This document shows, piece by piece, positions 23,143 through 31,412 of a stretch of DNA of 35,999 bases. The stretch's first letter is position 1, and every line of letters begins with the position of its first letter. The notes under the pieces are model-generated. The model saw only the letters and a list, made by a program, of their open reading frames with translations. It was not told the DNA's origin and ran no database searches. Made by a program: the position numbers and the translations under genes. The DNA lies in assembly GCA_002710215.1 (NCBI GenBank), contig PAJQ01000022.1:12302-48300 (forward strand), in the 5' to 3' direction. This stretch comes from Chloroflexota bacterium (GTDB taxonomy: Bacteria > Chloroflexota > Dehalococcoidia > Lucifugimonadales > UBA3495).

Positions 23143-23163
23143 GCCAAATCGTAGGAGGCCACG

Positions 23164-25038
23164 TTGACAAGTCCGACCGGAGGAACCCAGGTAGTAAACC
23201 AGGAAAAGATTCACCAAGAGAGCATGGCGCTGGCCCCGTCTGCTCCAGGGATTATCCCTTTCATGGACGAAGAGATCGTCCGCCTGGAAGAGGAGTCCCA
23301 AAAGTTCCAGAGCGGTGAACTGGACAACGCCGAATTCACCCCTTTCCGGCTACGCCAGGGAGTCTACGGCCAGCGCCAAGCCGACGTTCAGATGATACGA
23401 GTCAAACTGCCCGGTGGGATTATCACCGCCGACGGTTTGGATATGTTTGGGGAGATCACCGAGCGGTATTCCCCTCTGCAAAAAGGCCACATCACCACAC
23501 GGGAGAACATCCAGATCCACCACATACCCCTGGACCAATGCCCAGAGGTTTTGCGTTTGCTGGCAGAGGTGGGGTTGAGCACCAGAGAAGCGTGCGGCAA
23601 CACCGTCAGAAATGTCATCAGCTCTCCTGGCGCAGGAATTTGCCCCGACGAAGTCTTCGACCCGACACCCTACCTGGCCGCCTACGTGAGGTTCGGCGTT
23701 CGGCATCCCATCACCCAGAACTTCCCTCGCAAGTTCAAGACGGCCTTCACCGGATGCGACTCCCATGACACCGTGGCCGCCGCCATCCAGGACCTGACCT
23801 TCGTCTCTCAGACCCGGCAGGTTGACGGCGTTACCCAGAGGGGATTCAGAATATTCGTGGGCGGCGGCACATCCATCATGCCCCGGCTGGCCAAACCCTT
23901 GTACGACTTCCTTCCTGAGGAGGACTACTTGCGGCTGAGTTTGGCCATCTGGACGGTCTTTAACAACGCCCAGATGTTGCGCAAGAACCGCATGATGGCC
24001 CGGCTCAAGGTTCTCATAGACCGAATCGGCCTGGATGAGTTCCGCGAGCAGGTTGAGGAAGAGCTGGAGAAGATAGGCCCCATCGACCCCAAACCTTTGA
24101 TGGAAGCCGAAGAGATCCAGAGAGAAACCGCGCCGACTGTGGAGCATCTCTCCTTCCCGGCCCTCAAACTCAACGGGTCCTCTAACAATGGTCACCACGG
24201 AGACGATGAGTTCAATCACTGGACGGAAACAAACGTTTCCGCGCAGAAGCAAGAAGGCTATTACCTGGTCTACGTCAAAATGACCCGTGGCGACATCACC
24301 GCAGCCCAGTTCCACGGTCTGGCGGACATTGTCCGCCGCTACACCGGCGGCCGCGCCCGAACCAACCAGGAACAGAACCTCGCCCTCCGCTGGGTCCCTG
24401 GCCAGTCATTAAAAGAAGTATGGCAAGCATTGAAAGCCATTGGCCTCTCCGATGCCGACGTCCACACCATCGCTGACGTTGTTTCCTGCCCCGGAACCGA
24501 CAGCTGCAAGCTGGGCATCACCTCGTCGATGGGCCTGTCCAAGGCCGTGACGGAGGATATGGCGGGCTGGAACGGTTTGATGGAGGACGAAGGAGTCCGA
24601 AAGATCCGCATCAAGATAAGCGGCTGCCCCAACGGCTGCGGGCTGCACCACATCGCCAATATAGGCTTCCACGGCGCGGCCGTTAAAGGCCCCGACGGCG
24701 ATCAGATCCCGGCCTACGAGCTGTTCCTAGGCGGCAACTACGGCGATAACCGGGTGGAAGACTCCAGCATCGGCACGCGGATTCCCAAGGTGAAAGTCCC
24801 CGCCAAGGCCGTTCCGGGTGTTATCAAAGAGATTACCACCTACTACAAAGAGAACCGCCAGAACCAGGAGAGCTTCAACAACTTCCTGGAAAGGGTGGGC
24901 ATCGCCCAGCTAACCGCCGTCGCCGCCCAAGCCCAGAGTATCACCGAGTCCACCGAAGCGGGTTCCGACCTTTACTTCGATTGGGAGCGGACCAACATCT
25001 ACAAGCTGGAGCGCGGTGAAGGTGAGTGCATGGTCTAG
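23164..25038 (+). CDS. Ferredoxin-type sulfite/nitrite reductase (siroheme, 4Fe-4S)
   Basis: 624 residues. The siroheme/4Fe-4S ligands are C442-x5-C448 (CPGTDSC) and C488-x3-C492 (CPNGC), and both ferredoxin-like half-domains are present. The TTG start at 23164 is chosen because AGGAGG (23153-23158) lies five bases before it; ATG 23224 would discard that site. The enzyme reduces sulfite to sulfide or nitrite to ammonium with six electrons, and sequence alone does not separate the two. The Cys-rich leader peptide favours assimilatory sulfite reduction for cysteine synthesis. A uroporphyrinogen-III synthase gene follows, matching the need for siroheme. Confidence 0.9.
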   Translation: MTSPTGGTQVVNQEKIHQESMALAPSAPGIIPFMDEEIVRLEEESQKFQSGELDNAEFTPFRLRQGVYGQRQADVQMIRVKLPGGIITADGLDMFGEITERYSPLQKGHITTRENIQIHHIPLDQCPEVLRLLAEVGLSTREACGNTVRNVISSPGAGICPDEVFDPTPYLAAYVRFGVRHPITQNFPRKFKTAFTGCDSHDTVAAAIQDLTFVSQTRQVDGVTQRGFRIFVGGGTSIMPRLAKPLYDFLPEEDYLRLSLAIWTVFNNAQMLRKNRMMARLKVLIDRIGLDEFREQVEEELEKIGPIDPKPLMEAEEIQRETAPTVEHLSFPALKLNGSSNNGHHGDDEFNHWTETNVSAQKQEGYYLVYVKMTRGDITAAQFHGLADIVRRYTGGRARTNQEQNLALRWVPGQSLKEVWQALKAIGLSDADVHTIADVVSCPGTDSCKLGITSSMGLSKAVTEDMAGWNGLMEDEGVRKIRIKISGCPNGCGLHHIANIGFHGAAVKGPDGDQIPAYELFLGGNYGDNRVEDSSIGTRIPKVKVPAKAVPGVIKEITTYYKENRQNQESFNNFLERVGIAQLTAVAAQAQSITESTEAGSDLYFDWERTNIYKLERGEGECMV

Positions 25039-25047
25039 GGTACGGGA

Positions 25048-25872
25048 GTGGCAGCCTCGCTAAGCGGCAAAGTCGTCGCCTTTTTGGAATCCCGCATGCA
25101 ATCGGAGATGGCGGGACTGATTGAACGCCATGGAGGCACACCCTACCCGGCCCCGGTCCTTCAGGAAGTCTATCTGAAGGACAGCCCTGAAGTGCGGCAA
25201 TTGATTCAGGATATCTGCGCCGAACTGGTCGATGTGGTGGTCCTGCTCACCGGAGTGGGCACGCAAGCCCTGGTCGAAACCGCTGCAGATATGGGCCTGG
25301 AGCAGGAATTTCTCCGGAGCCTGAACACCCGGACCATCATCGCCCGCAGCCCCAAGCCCGCCAGGGTCCTGCGCCATCACAAGATTCACATCGACGTCAT
25401 GCCCCCGGAACCCTACACCTCACAGGACCTGATCCAGGCCATACAGGATATGGACTTGTCCGAAAAAGAGGTGGCGGTGCAGGCATACGGCGGGCCCAAC
25501 ACCTTCCTCAGCCGTAGTTTGCGAGAAAGCGGCGCTAATGTTCAAGAGGTCACGCTGTATACCTGGGGACTTCCCGAGGATACGACACCGGTGGTGCGGC
25601 TGATCGACGATCTGGCCCTGGGAGCGATTGATGCCATGGCATTCACCAGCCAACCCCAGGTTGAAAACCTGCTGATCGTCGCCGCTCAGATGGGAAAGGA
25701 CGAATCCTTGAGGAAGAGTCTTGACCAGCCGTCGCTAGCGATCGCTTCCATAGGACCGGTATGCAGCCGGAAGCTGAGGGAGAAGAACATCAAGATCGAC
25801 GTGGAGCCGGAGCACGTTCACATGGGCAATTTGATAGTCGCCCTGGCTGAACACTTGGAGCCGGGCGATTAA
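25048..25872 (+). CDS. hemD: Uroporphyrinogen-III synthase (HemD family)
   Basis: 274 residues. GKVVAFLESRMQSEMAGLIERHGG is the N-terminal HEM4 start; FTSQPQVENLL and the following IASIGPVCSRKLRE segment are the C-terminal family motifs. The enzyme closes hydroxymethylbilane to uroporphyrinogen III, the branch point to siroheme and heme. The GTG at 25048 is the likely start, nine bases after the reductase stop. ATG 25096 would remove the first strand of the fold. Pairing with a siroheme reductase is functionally coherent, and it should share the upstream attenuator. Confidence 0.85.
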   Translation: MAASLSGKVVAFLESRMQSEMAGLIERHGGTPYPAPVLQEVYLKDSPEVRQLIQDICAELVDVVVLLTGVGTQALVETAADMGLEQEFLRSLNTRTIIARSPKPARVLRHHKIHIDVMPPEPYTSQDLIQAIQDMDLSEKEVAVQAYGGPNTFLSRSLRESGANVQEVTLYTWGLPEDTTPVVRLIDDLALGAIDAMAFTSQPQVENLLIVAAQMGKDESLRKSLDQPSLAIASIGPVCSRKLREKNIKIDVEPEHVHMGNLIVALAEHLEPGD

Positions 25873-25875
25873 TCG

Positions 25876-25903
25876 CCGCCCGGTTTCACTGGCGGTTATT
25901 TTT
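25876..25903 (+). terminator. Probable terminator after hemD
   Basis: CCGCC (25876-25880) and GGCGG (25891-25895) form a short stem with a 10-base loop, followed by TTATTTTT. It lies just beyond the TAA at 25870-25872. The stem is short, so the call is moderate. Confidence 0.5.
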
Positions 25904-25924
25904 GGAAATAGCCGTTAAAAGTAA

Positions 25925-25993
25925 CCGTTCGCCCTGAGCCCGTCGAAGGGTCCTCCTGTCGAAGGATGGTTCGACAAGCTCACCATGAACGGG
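25925..25993. repeat. Imperfect palindromic intergenic repeat (TTCGACAAGCTCA-type)
   Basis: CCGTTCGCCCTGAGCCCGTC starts the left arm and the right arm ends GACAAGCTCACCATGAACGG, with a central copy of GTCGAAGG. The arms are imperfect reverse complements. It matches a widespread family of short intergenic palindromes I know from many bacterial genomes containing TTCGACAAGCTCAGGGCGAA. It lies between hemD and a minus-strand membrane protein gene, where it can form a long hairpin. Confidence 0.7.
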
Positions 25994-26022
25994 GTTGGTG
26001 ACCGTGATTTTGGAAGGACTCT

Positions 26023-26424
26023 CTAGCCGCTTTTCAGCCAGTTCTTGATCCGGTCCCACGGGGACTGCACCTCATCCACGGACCGTCCCCGCCACTTTTT
26101 CTCATATGATATGGATCTAGGTGTGACAAAAAACAGAAGGTAGGACACCGCAAGTAAAGCAAGGCCTACCCAGATCAATGGCCAAAACCAGATTCCGGTT
26201 ATCAAAACGATCGCGCCGGTCAGCATGACCTTGCCGGGTGAGACTCTGGGCAATGGCCATCGATAGTTGGGCCTTGGCGCCGGGGCTTCGAGGCTGGAGC
26301 GAACCGGATTGGGGCCTCGGTCGACAGCCCTTCTCCGCTCCACTTCCTGGGGAGGTTCGCTGGGAGGCGCCTCACCAGCCCTCTTCAAGATCTCTTCTAT
26401 TTCGTCTTGGTACTTCTCAGGCAT
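26023..26424 (-). CDS. Membrane protein of unknown function
   Basis: 133 residues. The N-terminal ~60 residues are charged and Pro-rich and begin EKYQDEIEEILKRAGEAPP. Two adjacent hydrophobic helices follow near residues 65-100 (MLTGAIVLITGIWFWPLIWVG and neighbours), then a basic C-terminal tail ending WDRIKNWLKSG. The layout is an N-terminal cytoplasmic tail, a hairpin of two helices and a basic tail. I recognise no domain. A minus-strand TATAAT lies at 26571-26576, about 150 bases upstream. Confidence 0.6.
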   Translation of the reverse strand: MPEKYQDEIEEILKRAGEAPPSEPPQEVERRRAVDRGPNPVRSSLEAPAPRPNYRWPLPRVSPGKVMLTGAIVLITGIWFWPLIWVGLALLAVSYLLFFVTPRSISYEKKWRGRSVDEVQSPWDRIKNWLKSG

Positions 26425-26816
26425 ACCGCCTCCAGTCAGGAAACTCCCAGTTGTGCCAGTAAATCTCTCTGGACCAGGCTGAAGGATGGCTCCGATTGGC
26501 TCCGGCTCGATACCACTGTTAGGCTATCGATTCCCAGGCTGCATCTGAGCCTAAATAAATACAGGTGTGAATTATACCGTACCCTGACAGCCGCCGGGAA
26601 GAGGAGAATCCACTGAATTTCCCGTCCGATCCCAATCCCGTCCCAGGACTAGTTGCGAAATCACAACGGCCCGGCCTTCTTGGAGCACCTTCCTATGCAT
26701 TGGAGCCTTATTCTTCACTCTTGTGATTTGGCTCCTCATTGGGGTAGGATGCCGGAAGCAGGAACAATTCTCAACCGGTCCCCATGGAACCCCCGTGGTG
26801 GTAAAAGGATTATCGC
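26425..26816. other. Intergenic region, 392 bases, between divergent genes
   Basis: It holds a minus-strand -10 box TATAAT (complement of 26571-26576, preceded by CGG) that could serve the membrane protein gene. Near its right end AAAGGA provides the ribosome site of the LLM gene. I saw no coding frame with family resemblance, no tRNA and no strong terminator. Confidence 0.5.
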
Positions 26817-27854
26817 GTGGTTGAACAACTGATGTTGAGTGTGGTCGACCAGTCTCCGGTGAGGGACGGCGACTCCGCCGGAGACGCGCTCCGGGATACC
26901 ATCGAATTGGCGGCGGTGGTGGAAAAACTAGGGTACCAACGCTATTGGCTGGCGGAGCATCACAGCATTGCCAACTTCGCGGGGACCAGTCCGGAAGTGC
27001 TTATCGGACAGGTGGCTGCCCGGACCAAGACCATCCGGGTGGGCAGCGGCGGCGTGATGCTTTCCCATTACAGCGCGTTCAAGGTGGCGGAAAATTTCCG
27101 AATGTTGGAGGCACTCTATCCCGGGCGCATCGACCTGGGCATCGGACGCGCCCCTGGCAGCGACCAACTGACCAACGCGGCCCTGTCCTACCCCAAGCGC
27201 CCTGCTGACATCAGCCACTTCCCCCAACAAGTAACCGACGTGATAGGCCACCTAGGGGGCAATCTGGACTCCGGACATGTATTTTCCGGCATCCGCGCCG
27301 GCCCGGTCCCCACGGGCATGCCCCATGTCTGGCTGCTGGGTTCCCGGTACGAAAGCGCCTATATGGCCGCCAGTTTGGGCCTGCCCTTCGCCTACGCCCA
27401 CTTTTTCGGCCTGGGCGTCGAGGAAGGTCCGCAAATAGTGGATGGATACCGTAAAAGCTTTCAGCCGTCGGAATACCTGTCCGAACCCAAGGTCAACATC
27501 GGCGTTCAGGTACTTTGCGCCGACACCGAAGAAGCGGCCCTACGCATAGCCTCGAGCCGCAACCTGGCCCGCCTCAAGTCGGTCACCGGACGGGCGAGGG
27601 GCGTACCCACGATCGAAGAAGCGTTGGCCTACGAGTACGCATCCAACGAGGTAGCCTATACCCAGCAATACACGAGGCTATGCGTCGATGGCGCTCCGGA
27701 GCAGGTGAAAGAACGGCTAGACGAACTGGCCAAGATGTACCAGACCCAAGATCTAAGCATCGTTACGATCTGCTACGCCTTTGCCGACCGGGTCCGGTCT
27801 TACGAGCTGGTGGCGCAGGTCTGCGGGCTGGAGAAGAGACCGGATTGCTGCTAG
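26817..27854 (+). CDS. LLM-class flavin-dependent monooxygenase (MsnO8-like)
   Basis: 345 residues of the bacterial luciferase-like family. LSVVDQSPVRDG, YWLAEHHSIANFAGTSPEVLIGQVA, RVGSGGVMLSHYSAFKVAENFRML, then RIDLGIGRAPGSD, are the motif series of the MsnO8-type subgroup. The enzyme uses reduced flavin and oxygen to oxidise an unknown organic substrate. The start is GTG with AAAGGA upstream. Its stop TAG (27852-27854) shares the palindrome CTAG with the stop of the convergent gene. Confidence 0.88.
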   Translation: MVEQLMLSVVDQSPVRDGDSAGDALRDTIELAAVVEKLGYQRYWLAEHHSIANFAGTSPEVLIGQVAARTKTIRVGSGGVMLSHYSAFKVAENFRMLEALYPGRIDLGIGRAPGSDQLTNAALSYPKRPADISHFPQQVTDVIGHLGGNLDSGHVFSGIRAGPVPTGMPHVWLLGSRYESAYMAASLGLPFAYAHFFGLGVEEGPQIVDGYRKSFQPSEYLSEPKVNIGVQVLCADTEEAALRIASSRNLARLKSVTGRARGVPTIEEALAYEYASNEVAYTQQYTRLCVDGAPEQVKERLDELAKMYQTQDLSIVTICYAFADRVRSYELVAQVCGLEKRPDCC

Positions 27855-28705
27855 ATTCCCTTGAACCATTGGCCGAAATCGGCGGCCATACCGCTATCCC
27901 CCTCCACCGCCAACCGGCCGTTGGTGATGGCCGGAGACGGGGCTAAGCGTCCGTTGATCAGCAGCAGGAAGGTTTCCGTGTCGCATCGAAACGTCACGTC
28001 GGCGCGACCCTCCCCGGCGTCTTCCAATCGGACCTTATCGCCGGACATGGCAATCTCTACGCTGATGGGGACCGGTTTCCTCACGTCGAAGCGATAGCGT
28101 ACCGGAGCCGCCAGGCTGGGACCCGGCCAAAATGCCCAGGGAAGAGACCCGGACGCAATAGAGTTGGCGAGCAGAATCATGATTGAGGGCAAACACTCCT
28201 GGGATAGACCGGCATCCGGCTCCAATGCGGAGCGGATGTCCCACTCGTGCAGAGCTAATTCCTTTAACCTCAAGTCGATGAAATTGCCTGCCGGGACGAT
28301 ACCGCCCGGGTGATAGCAGGGCGTTTCCAGGCGTTCCGGTCCCAACCCCACCAGCACCTCTGCCAACTGCCCGTCCCGCTGTTTGAGGGTCGCTGGCAGT
28401 TGGCCGCCAAGCATCTCGGCGTTAGCGATGGCCCCCAGGGCGATGCGCTCACCGGAGGACGCTCCGGTGGCGGTTCCGGGATCCGGCCGGCCTTCGGGAG
28501 CAGTGGTATCTCCCTGCAATCCCCGGGCAACGGTTGTCGCATAGAACTCCGATACCCCGCTCAGATGGGCCACAACGTGGCGCACCTCCCACAGGTCGCA
28601 GGCGCTTTGATGGGTCCACGCCGTTTCCGGCAGACCGGCCAGATACCCCTGCACCCGCTCCATCTCCGATCGGAGCACCTTCACCCGGTTCTCATGCATG
28701 GTCAT
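27851..28705 (-). CDS. Maleylpyruvate-isomerase / mycothiol-dependent family (MDMPI, DinB-like) protein
   Basis: 284 residues. The N-terminal DinB-like four-helix region carries the metal-ligand histidines in VRHVVAHLSG and later LKELALHEWDIRSAL. The C-terminal ~100 residues resemble an SCP2-like module (DVTFRCDTETFLLLINGRL). Members use a metal and often mycothiol for isomerase or transferase reactions, but the cofactor here cannot be told. Its 3' end overlaps that of the LLM gene by four bases. ATG 28705 or 28699 are both possible. Confidence 0.75.
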   Translation of the reverse strand: MTMHENRVKVLRSEMERVQGYLAGLPETAWTHQSACDLWEVRHVVAHLSGVSEFYATTVARGLQGDTTAPEGRPDPGTATGASSGERIALGAIANAEMLGGQLPATLKQRDGQLAEVLVGLGPERLETPCYHPGGIVPAGNFIDLRLKELALHEWDIRSALEPDAGLSQECLPSIMILLANSIASGSLPWAFWPGPSLAAPVRYRFDVRKPVPISVEIAMSGDKVRLEDAGEGRADVTFRCDTETFLLLINGRLAPSPAITNGRLAVEGDSGMAADFGQWFKGI

Positions 28706-28762
28706 GCTGAATTCCTTTTTGCCGGAGGTGGCTAGCGGTCACCCCGTTGGATCCCTGGCTTC

Positions 28763-29476
28763 TCACGACTCTAGTTGGTCGGCCAGGTCAACGAAGTTGC
28801 TGGCGACGATGTCGAAAGACGGGTCGGGGGTGGGGTCTGGCTTGTTGTTGGGGCCGCGCTCCATGGGGCGGGGGACGAAGGCCGACTTGAGGCCAACCTT
28901 CTGCGCCGACAATAGATCGCCCTGGTGGGCCGCCACCATCATTACCTGATGAGGCTTCACCCCCAGCAGGTCCACCGCCGTCTGGTAGCTCTCCGGGTCC
29001 GGTTTGTAATGTCTGGCCAGCTCCGCACCAAGGATGCAATCCCAGGGCAGGCCAGCGTATTTTCCCATGTTGGTCATCAAAGCAACATTGCCGTTGGACA
29101 TGGGTCCCAGGATGAAACGGCGTTTTAGCCGCCACAGTCCCGGCGCCGAATCGGGCCAGCCGTCCAGTCGGTGCCAGGCCAGGTTGAACTCGGCTTTAGT
29201 CTCCTCGCTGAGGCCATGGATCTCGAACTCGCCCAGCACGTCCTCCAAGGCCATCCGGTGCAGTCCGTCCAGGTTGGTCCAAGGCAACTCCCCGCTACGC
29301 ACTTTATCCATGTAAGGCCGGTATTTGGACCGCCAGGCATCGGCGAAGGCCTCCCAATCGGCCTTCACTTCGTTGGCTTTGCCGAACTCCCGGCCGTGCC
29401 TAGTAATGGAAGTCCGCCAATCAACCACCGTGCCAAAGACATCAAATATCAGGGCCTTCACGTTGGAAGAGTCCAT
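28763..29476 (-). CDS. Haloacid dehalogenase type II family hydrolase
   Basis: About 237 residues from ATG 29476. An in-frame ATG 15 bases earlier (29491) is possible, but the GGAGG inside that extension is correctly spaced for 29476. The HAD motifs are nucleophile D12 in IFDVFGTVVDW, motif II in PMSNGN, and KPDPESY. Compared with L-2-haloacid dehalogenase as I remember it, the Ser-Ser-Asn-x-x-Asp segment is AAHQGD here, so two hydrolytic-site residues are replaced. It may dehalogenate a different substrate or act as another phosphatase-like HAD. Confidence 0.78.
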   Translation of the reverse strand: MDSSNVKALIFDVFGTVVDWRTSITRHGREFGKANEVKADWEAFADAWRSKYRPYMDKVRSGELPWTNLDGLHRMALEDVLGEFEIHGLSEETKAEFNLAWHRLDGWPDSAPGLWRLKRRFILGPMSNGNVALMTNMGKYAGLPWDCILGAELARHYKPDPESYQTAVDLLGVKPHQVMMVAAHQGDLLSAQKVGLKSAFVPRPMERGPNNKPDPTPDPSFDIVASNFVDLADQLES

Positions 29477-29605
29477 CTTCTTTTCCTCCATGTACTGCGA
29501 TCGCTTTTAGGGCATTTCGTTGGGCTATAACCGCTGGTGTCCGAGGCTGTTCAACGCCCAGCATTGGCAAGATACCCACCGATGGACGGCTTGTCAAATG
29601 GCCGG

Positions 29606-29614
29606 TGGTATAAT
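29606..29614 (+). promoter_or_regulatory. Extended -10 promoter (TGG-TATAAT) of the nucleoside hydrolase
   Basis: A perfect TATAAT (29609-29614) preceded by TGG, with TTGTCA twelve bases further upstream (29591-29596). It lies 37 bases before the TTG start at 29651 and inside the longer upstream open frame, which argues that the true start is downstream of it. Confidence 0.6.
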
Positions 29615-29650
29615 CCTGGGCATCTTCCAGGCGCAGGTTCAGGAATCAAA

Positions 29651-30613
29651 TTGCAACGAGTTATTATCGACACCGACCCCGGCATCGACGACGCAGCCGC
29701 CATCCTGATGGCCCTGGCCAGCCCCGAACTGTCGGTGGACGCCATCACTACCGTATTCGGCAACGGCCCGGTCGATAGGTGCACCGCCAACGCCAGGCGA
29801 GTACTGCTGGCTGCCGGACGCACGGATATACCGGTTTATCAGGGAGCAGCCAAACCCTTGGTACGCCCGCCCAATGCCGGATGGGCCCTTCACATTCACG
29901 GCGACGATGCCCTGGGAAACACCGGCTTTCCCCTTCCCGCCGACACATCCCAGCCCGGCGAAAGCCGCCATGCGGCACTGGAGTTAGTCGACCGGGTTAT
30001 GGCTTCCCCGGGGGAGATTACCATCGTGGCGCTGGGCCGGTTGACCAACGTTGCGCTGGCCATGAGCCTTGAGTCTCGGTTTGCCCAAAGCGTGGCTCGT
30101 ATCGTCGTTATGGGGGGAGCAGTATACGTGCCGGGCAACGTCTCCCCAGTGGCGTCGGCCAACCTGTACGAAGACCCGGAGGCGGCGGCCATCGTGTACT
30201 CCTCCGGAGCTCCCCTGGCGCAGGTCGGGCTGGACGTTTGCAACCAGGTAAACATCAGCCGGGCCCAGCTGGAACAGATCCAGCAAGCGGGAAAGGCCAC
30301 CACGAAATTGTTGGCGGCCGCGACACCCTCGCTACACGATTCCTACGTGGAGCGCGGGCTTCTGAAAAAAGAGGAGGGGGTGCGTTACAACGACATGCCG
30401 GCCATCGCCTTCATGGTCGACCCGGACCTGTTTGGCTGCTCGGACATGTTCGTGGAGATCGAAACCCACAGCACCACCGCCCGAGGCCAGACCGTCGCCC
30501 AACGTGCTGGTCCCGGTGTACCCCCACCCAACGCCACCGTCTGCCTGGACGCAGACGGTGGCAGAGTTGCCCGGCTGTTCACGGAGCGTATCGTTGGCTA
30601 CGTCGCACCGTGA
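29651..30613 (+). CDS. Inosine/uridine-preferring nucleoside hydrolase
   Basis: About 320 residues. The calcium-binding N-terminal motif DTDPGIDD is at residues 7-14, and VVMGGAVYVPGN and DPEAAAIVYSSGAPLAQVGLDV are further family motifs. The enzyme cleaves the N-glycosidic bond of ribonucleosides to base and ribose, a purine/pyrimidine salvage step. The TTG at 29651 is chosen because AGGA lies six bases upstream, the catalytic motif then sits at its usual position, and an extended -10 box lies just upstream. The open frame reaches back to 29537 but with non-family residues. Confidence 0.85.
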   Translation: MQRVIIDTDPGIDDAAAILMALASPELSVDAITTVFGNGPVDRCTANARRVLLAAGRTDIPVYQGAAKPLVRPPNAGWALHIHGDDALGNTGFPLPADTSQPGESRHAALELVDRVMASPGEITIVALGRLTNVALAMSLESRFAQSVARIVVMGGAVYVPGNVSPVASANLYEDPEAAAIVYSSGAPLAQVGLDVCNQVNISRAQLEQIQQAGKATTKLLAAATPSLHDSYVERGLLKKEEGVRYNDMPAIAFMVDPDLFGCSDMFVEIETHSTTARGQTVAQRAGPGVPPPNATVCLDADGGRVARLFTERIVGYVAP

Positions 30614-30665
30614 ACACCAGCCAACTGGAACGGCGTCTCAGACAAGCCGTACCGGTACGGGCCGA

Positions 30666-31136
30666 TTAAAGGCCGTCTACCGCCGCTTGGACCTCGTCGT
30701 AATCAGGCTCGACTCCGGGATTGGGGCCGACCCACGCGTAGCGGACCACGCCTTCCTTGTCTACGACAAACACGGCTCTCTTGGCCGCCACGTAGCCTTC
30801 CATCCCCGCGAAATTCTCCAACGCCACGTCGTAATGGTTGACCACCTGACGGGTGAAATCGCTTAAGAGTGGGAAGTTCAGGTTGTTCTGATCGCTGAAG
30901 ACCTTCTGAGAAAACGCCCCGTCTACACTGATGCCCAAGACTTGGCTGTTCAGGGAATTAAACCGTTCCATTCGGTCCCTGAAAGTGCACATCTCTGTGG
31001 TGCAAACCCCGGTAAACGCTCCGGGGTAGAAAGCCAAGACCACGCTTTTGCCCCGAAACTCGGCCAATGAGCGCGCTTGGCGATCAGCATCGTATAGGGT
31101 GAAATCCGGCGCCGGTTGTCCCACTTCCACTGCCAT
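30666..31136 (-). CDS. Peroxiredoxin (AhpE/Bcp-like)
   Basis: 156 residues. The peroxidatic Cys motif is PGAFTGVCTTEMC with C45 and a likely resolving C50 five residues later, as in Bcp-type enzymes. VLAFYPGAFT and LLSDFTRQVVNHYDV are family-typical. It reduces peroxides in the cytoplasm; the thiol donor is not known. AGGAGA lies at normal spacing before the ATG. It is convergent with the nucleoside hydrolase (52-base gap containing the 14-base palindrome CCGTACCGGTACGG at 30647-30660). Confidence 0.9.
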   Translation of the reverse strand: MAVEVGQPAPDFTLYDADRQARSLAEFRGKSVVLAFYPGAFTGVCTTEMCTFRDRMERFNSLNSQVLGISVDGAFSQKVFSDQNNLNFPLLSDFTRQVVNHYDVALENFAGMEGYVAAKRAVFVVDKEGVVRYAWVGPNPGVEPDYDEVQAAVDGL

Positions 31137-31285
31137 AAATATTCTCCTGCACAGCCGCCAGTCAATCGCCGGCCGCTGGAAATTTAAATTTTTAGCCGTA
31201 TCTGTCCGGCTTCAGCCTATATTAACACAGGCTCGGCGATTGGGAGTTCCGGGGGCTACTCGTCAGCTTGGAAACAGCTACATCG

Positions 31286-31294
31286 TGGTACAAT
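31286..31294 (+). promoter_or_regulatory. Extended -10 promoter (TGG-TACAAT) of the gamma-glutamyltransferase-family gene
   Basis: TGG then TACAAT (31289-31294), with TTGGAA at 15-base spacing as a poor -35. It lies ~119 bases before the likely ATG at 31413. The ten bases CGTGGTACAA recur in the candidate promoter near 10855. Confidence 0.5.
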
Positions 31295-31412
31295 GGCCCG
31301 GCTCCGTCAGAAGGGCGGCACAGACCGATCAGAGGGATTCGCAGCCTCGCCATTTGACCGAGAAATCACCGGGGCGGTAGATTTATCGTTAGAGCAATCA
31401 CGGGAGCAAGCA

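Noticed and set aside
23004-23163. T-box or SAM riboswitch before sulfite reductase
   Set aside because: No T-box bulge sequence (TGGNACC) and no SAM-aptamer core were found; the Cys-codon frame plus competing hairpins explains the terminator better.
22847-23170. Minus-strand open frame of 107 codons with a CPLCGG motif
   Set aside because: It lies antisense to the promoter, leader peptide and terminator of the sulfite reductase gene, has no ribosome site, and its sequence is explained by the complementary regulatory elements.
23350-24315. Long minus-strand open frame (321 codons) inside the sulfite reductase gene
   Set aside because: Antisense shadow of a clearly conserved gene; no domain resemblance and no promoter or ribosome site.
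30647-30660. 14-base palindrome CCGTACCGGTACGG as an operator or terminator
   Set aside because: It has no loop or U-tract for termination and lies between convergent gene ends, where an operator is unlikely; kept only as a note.
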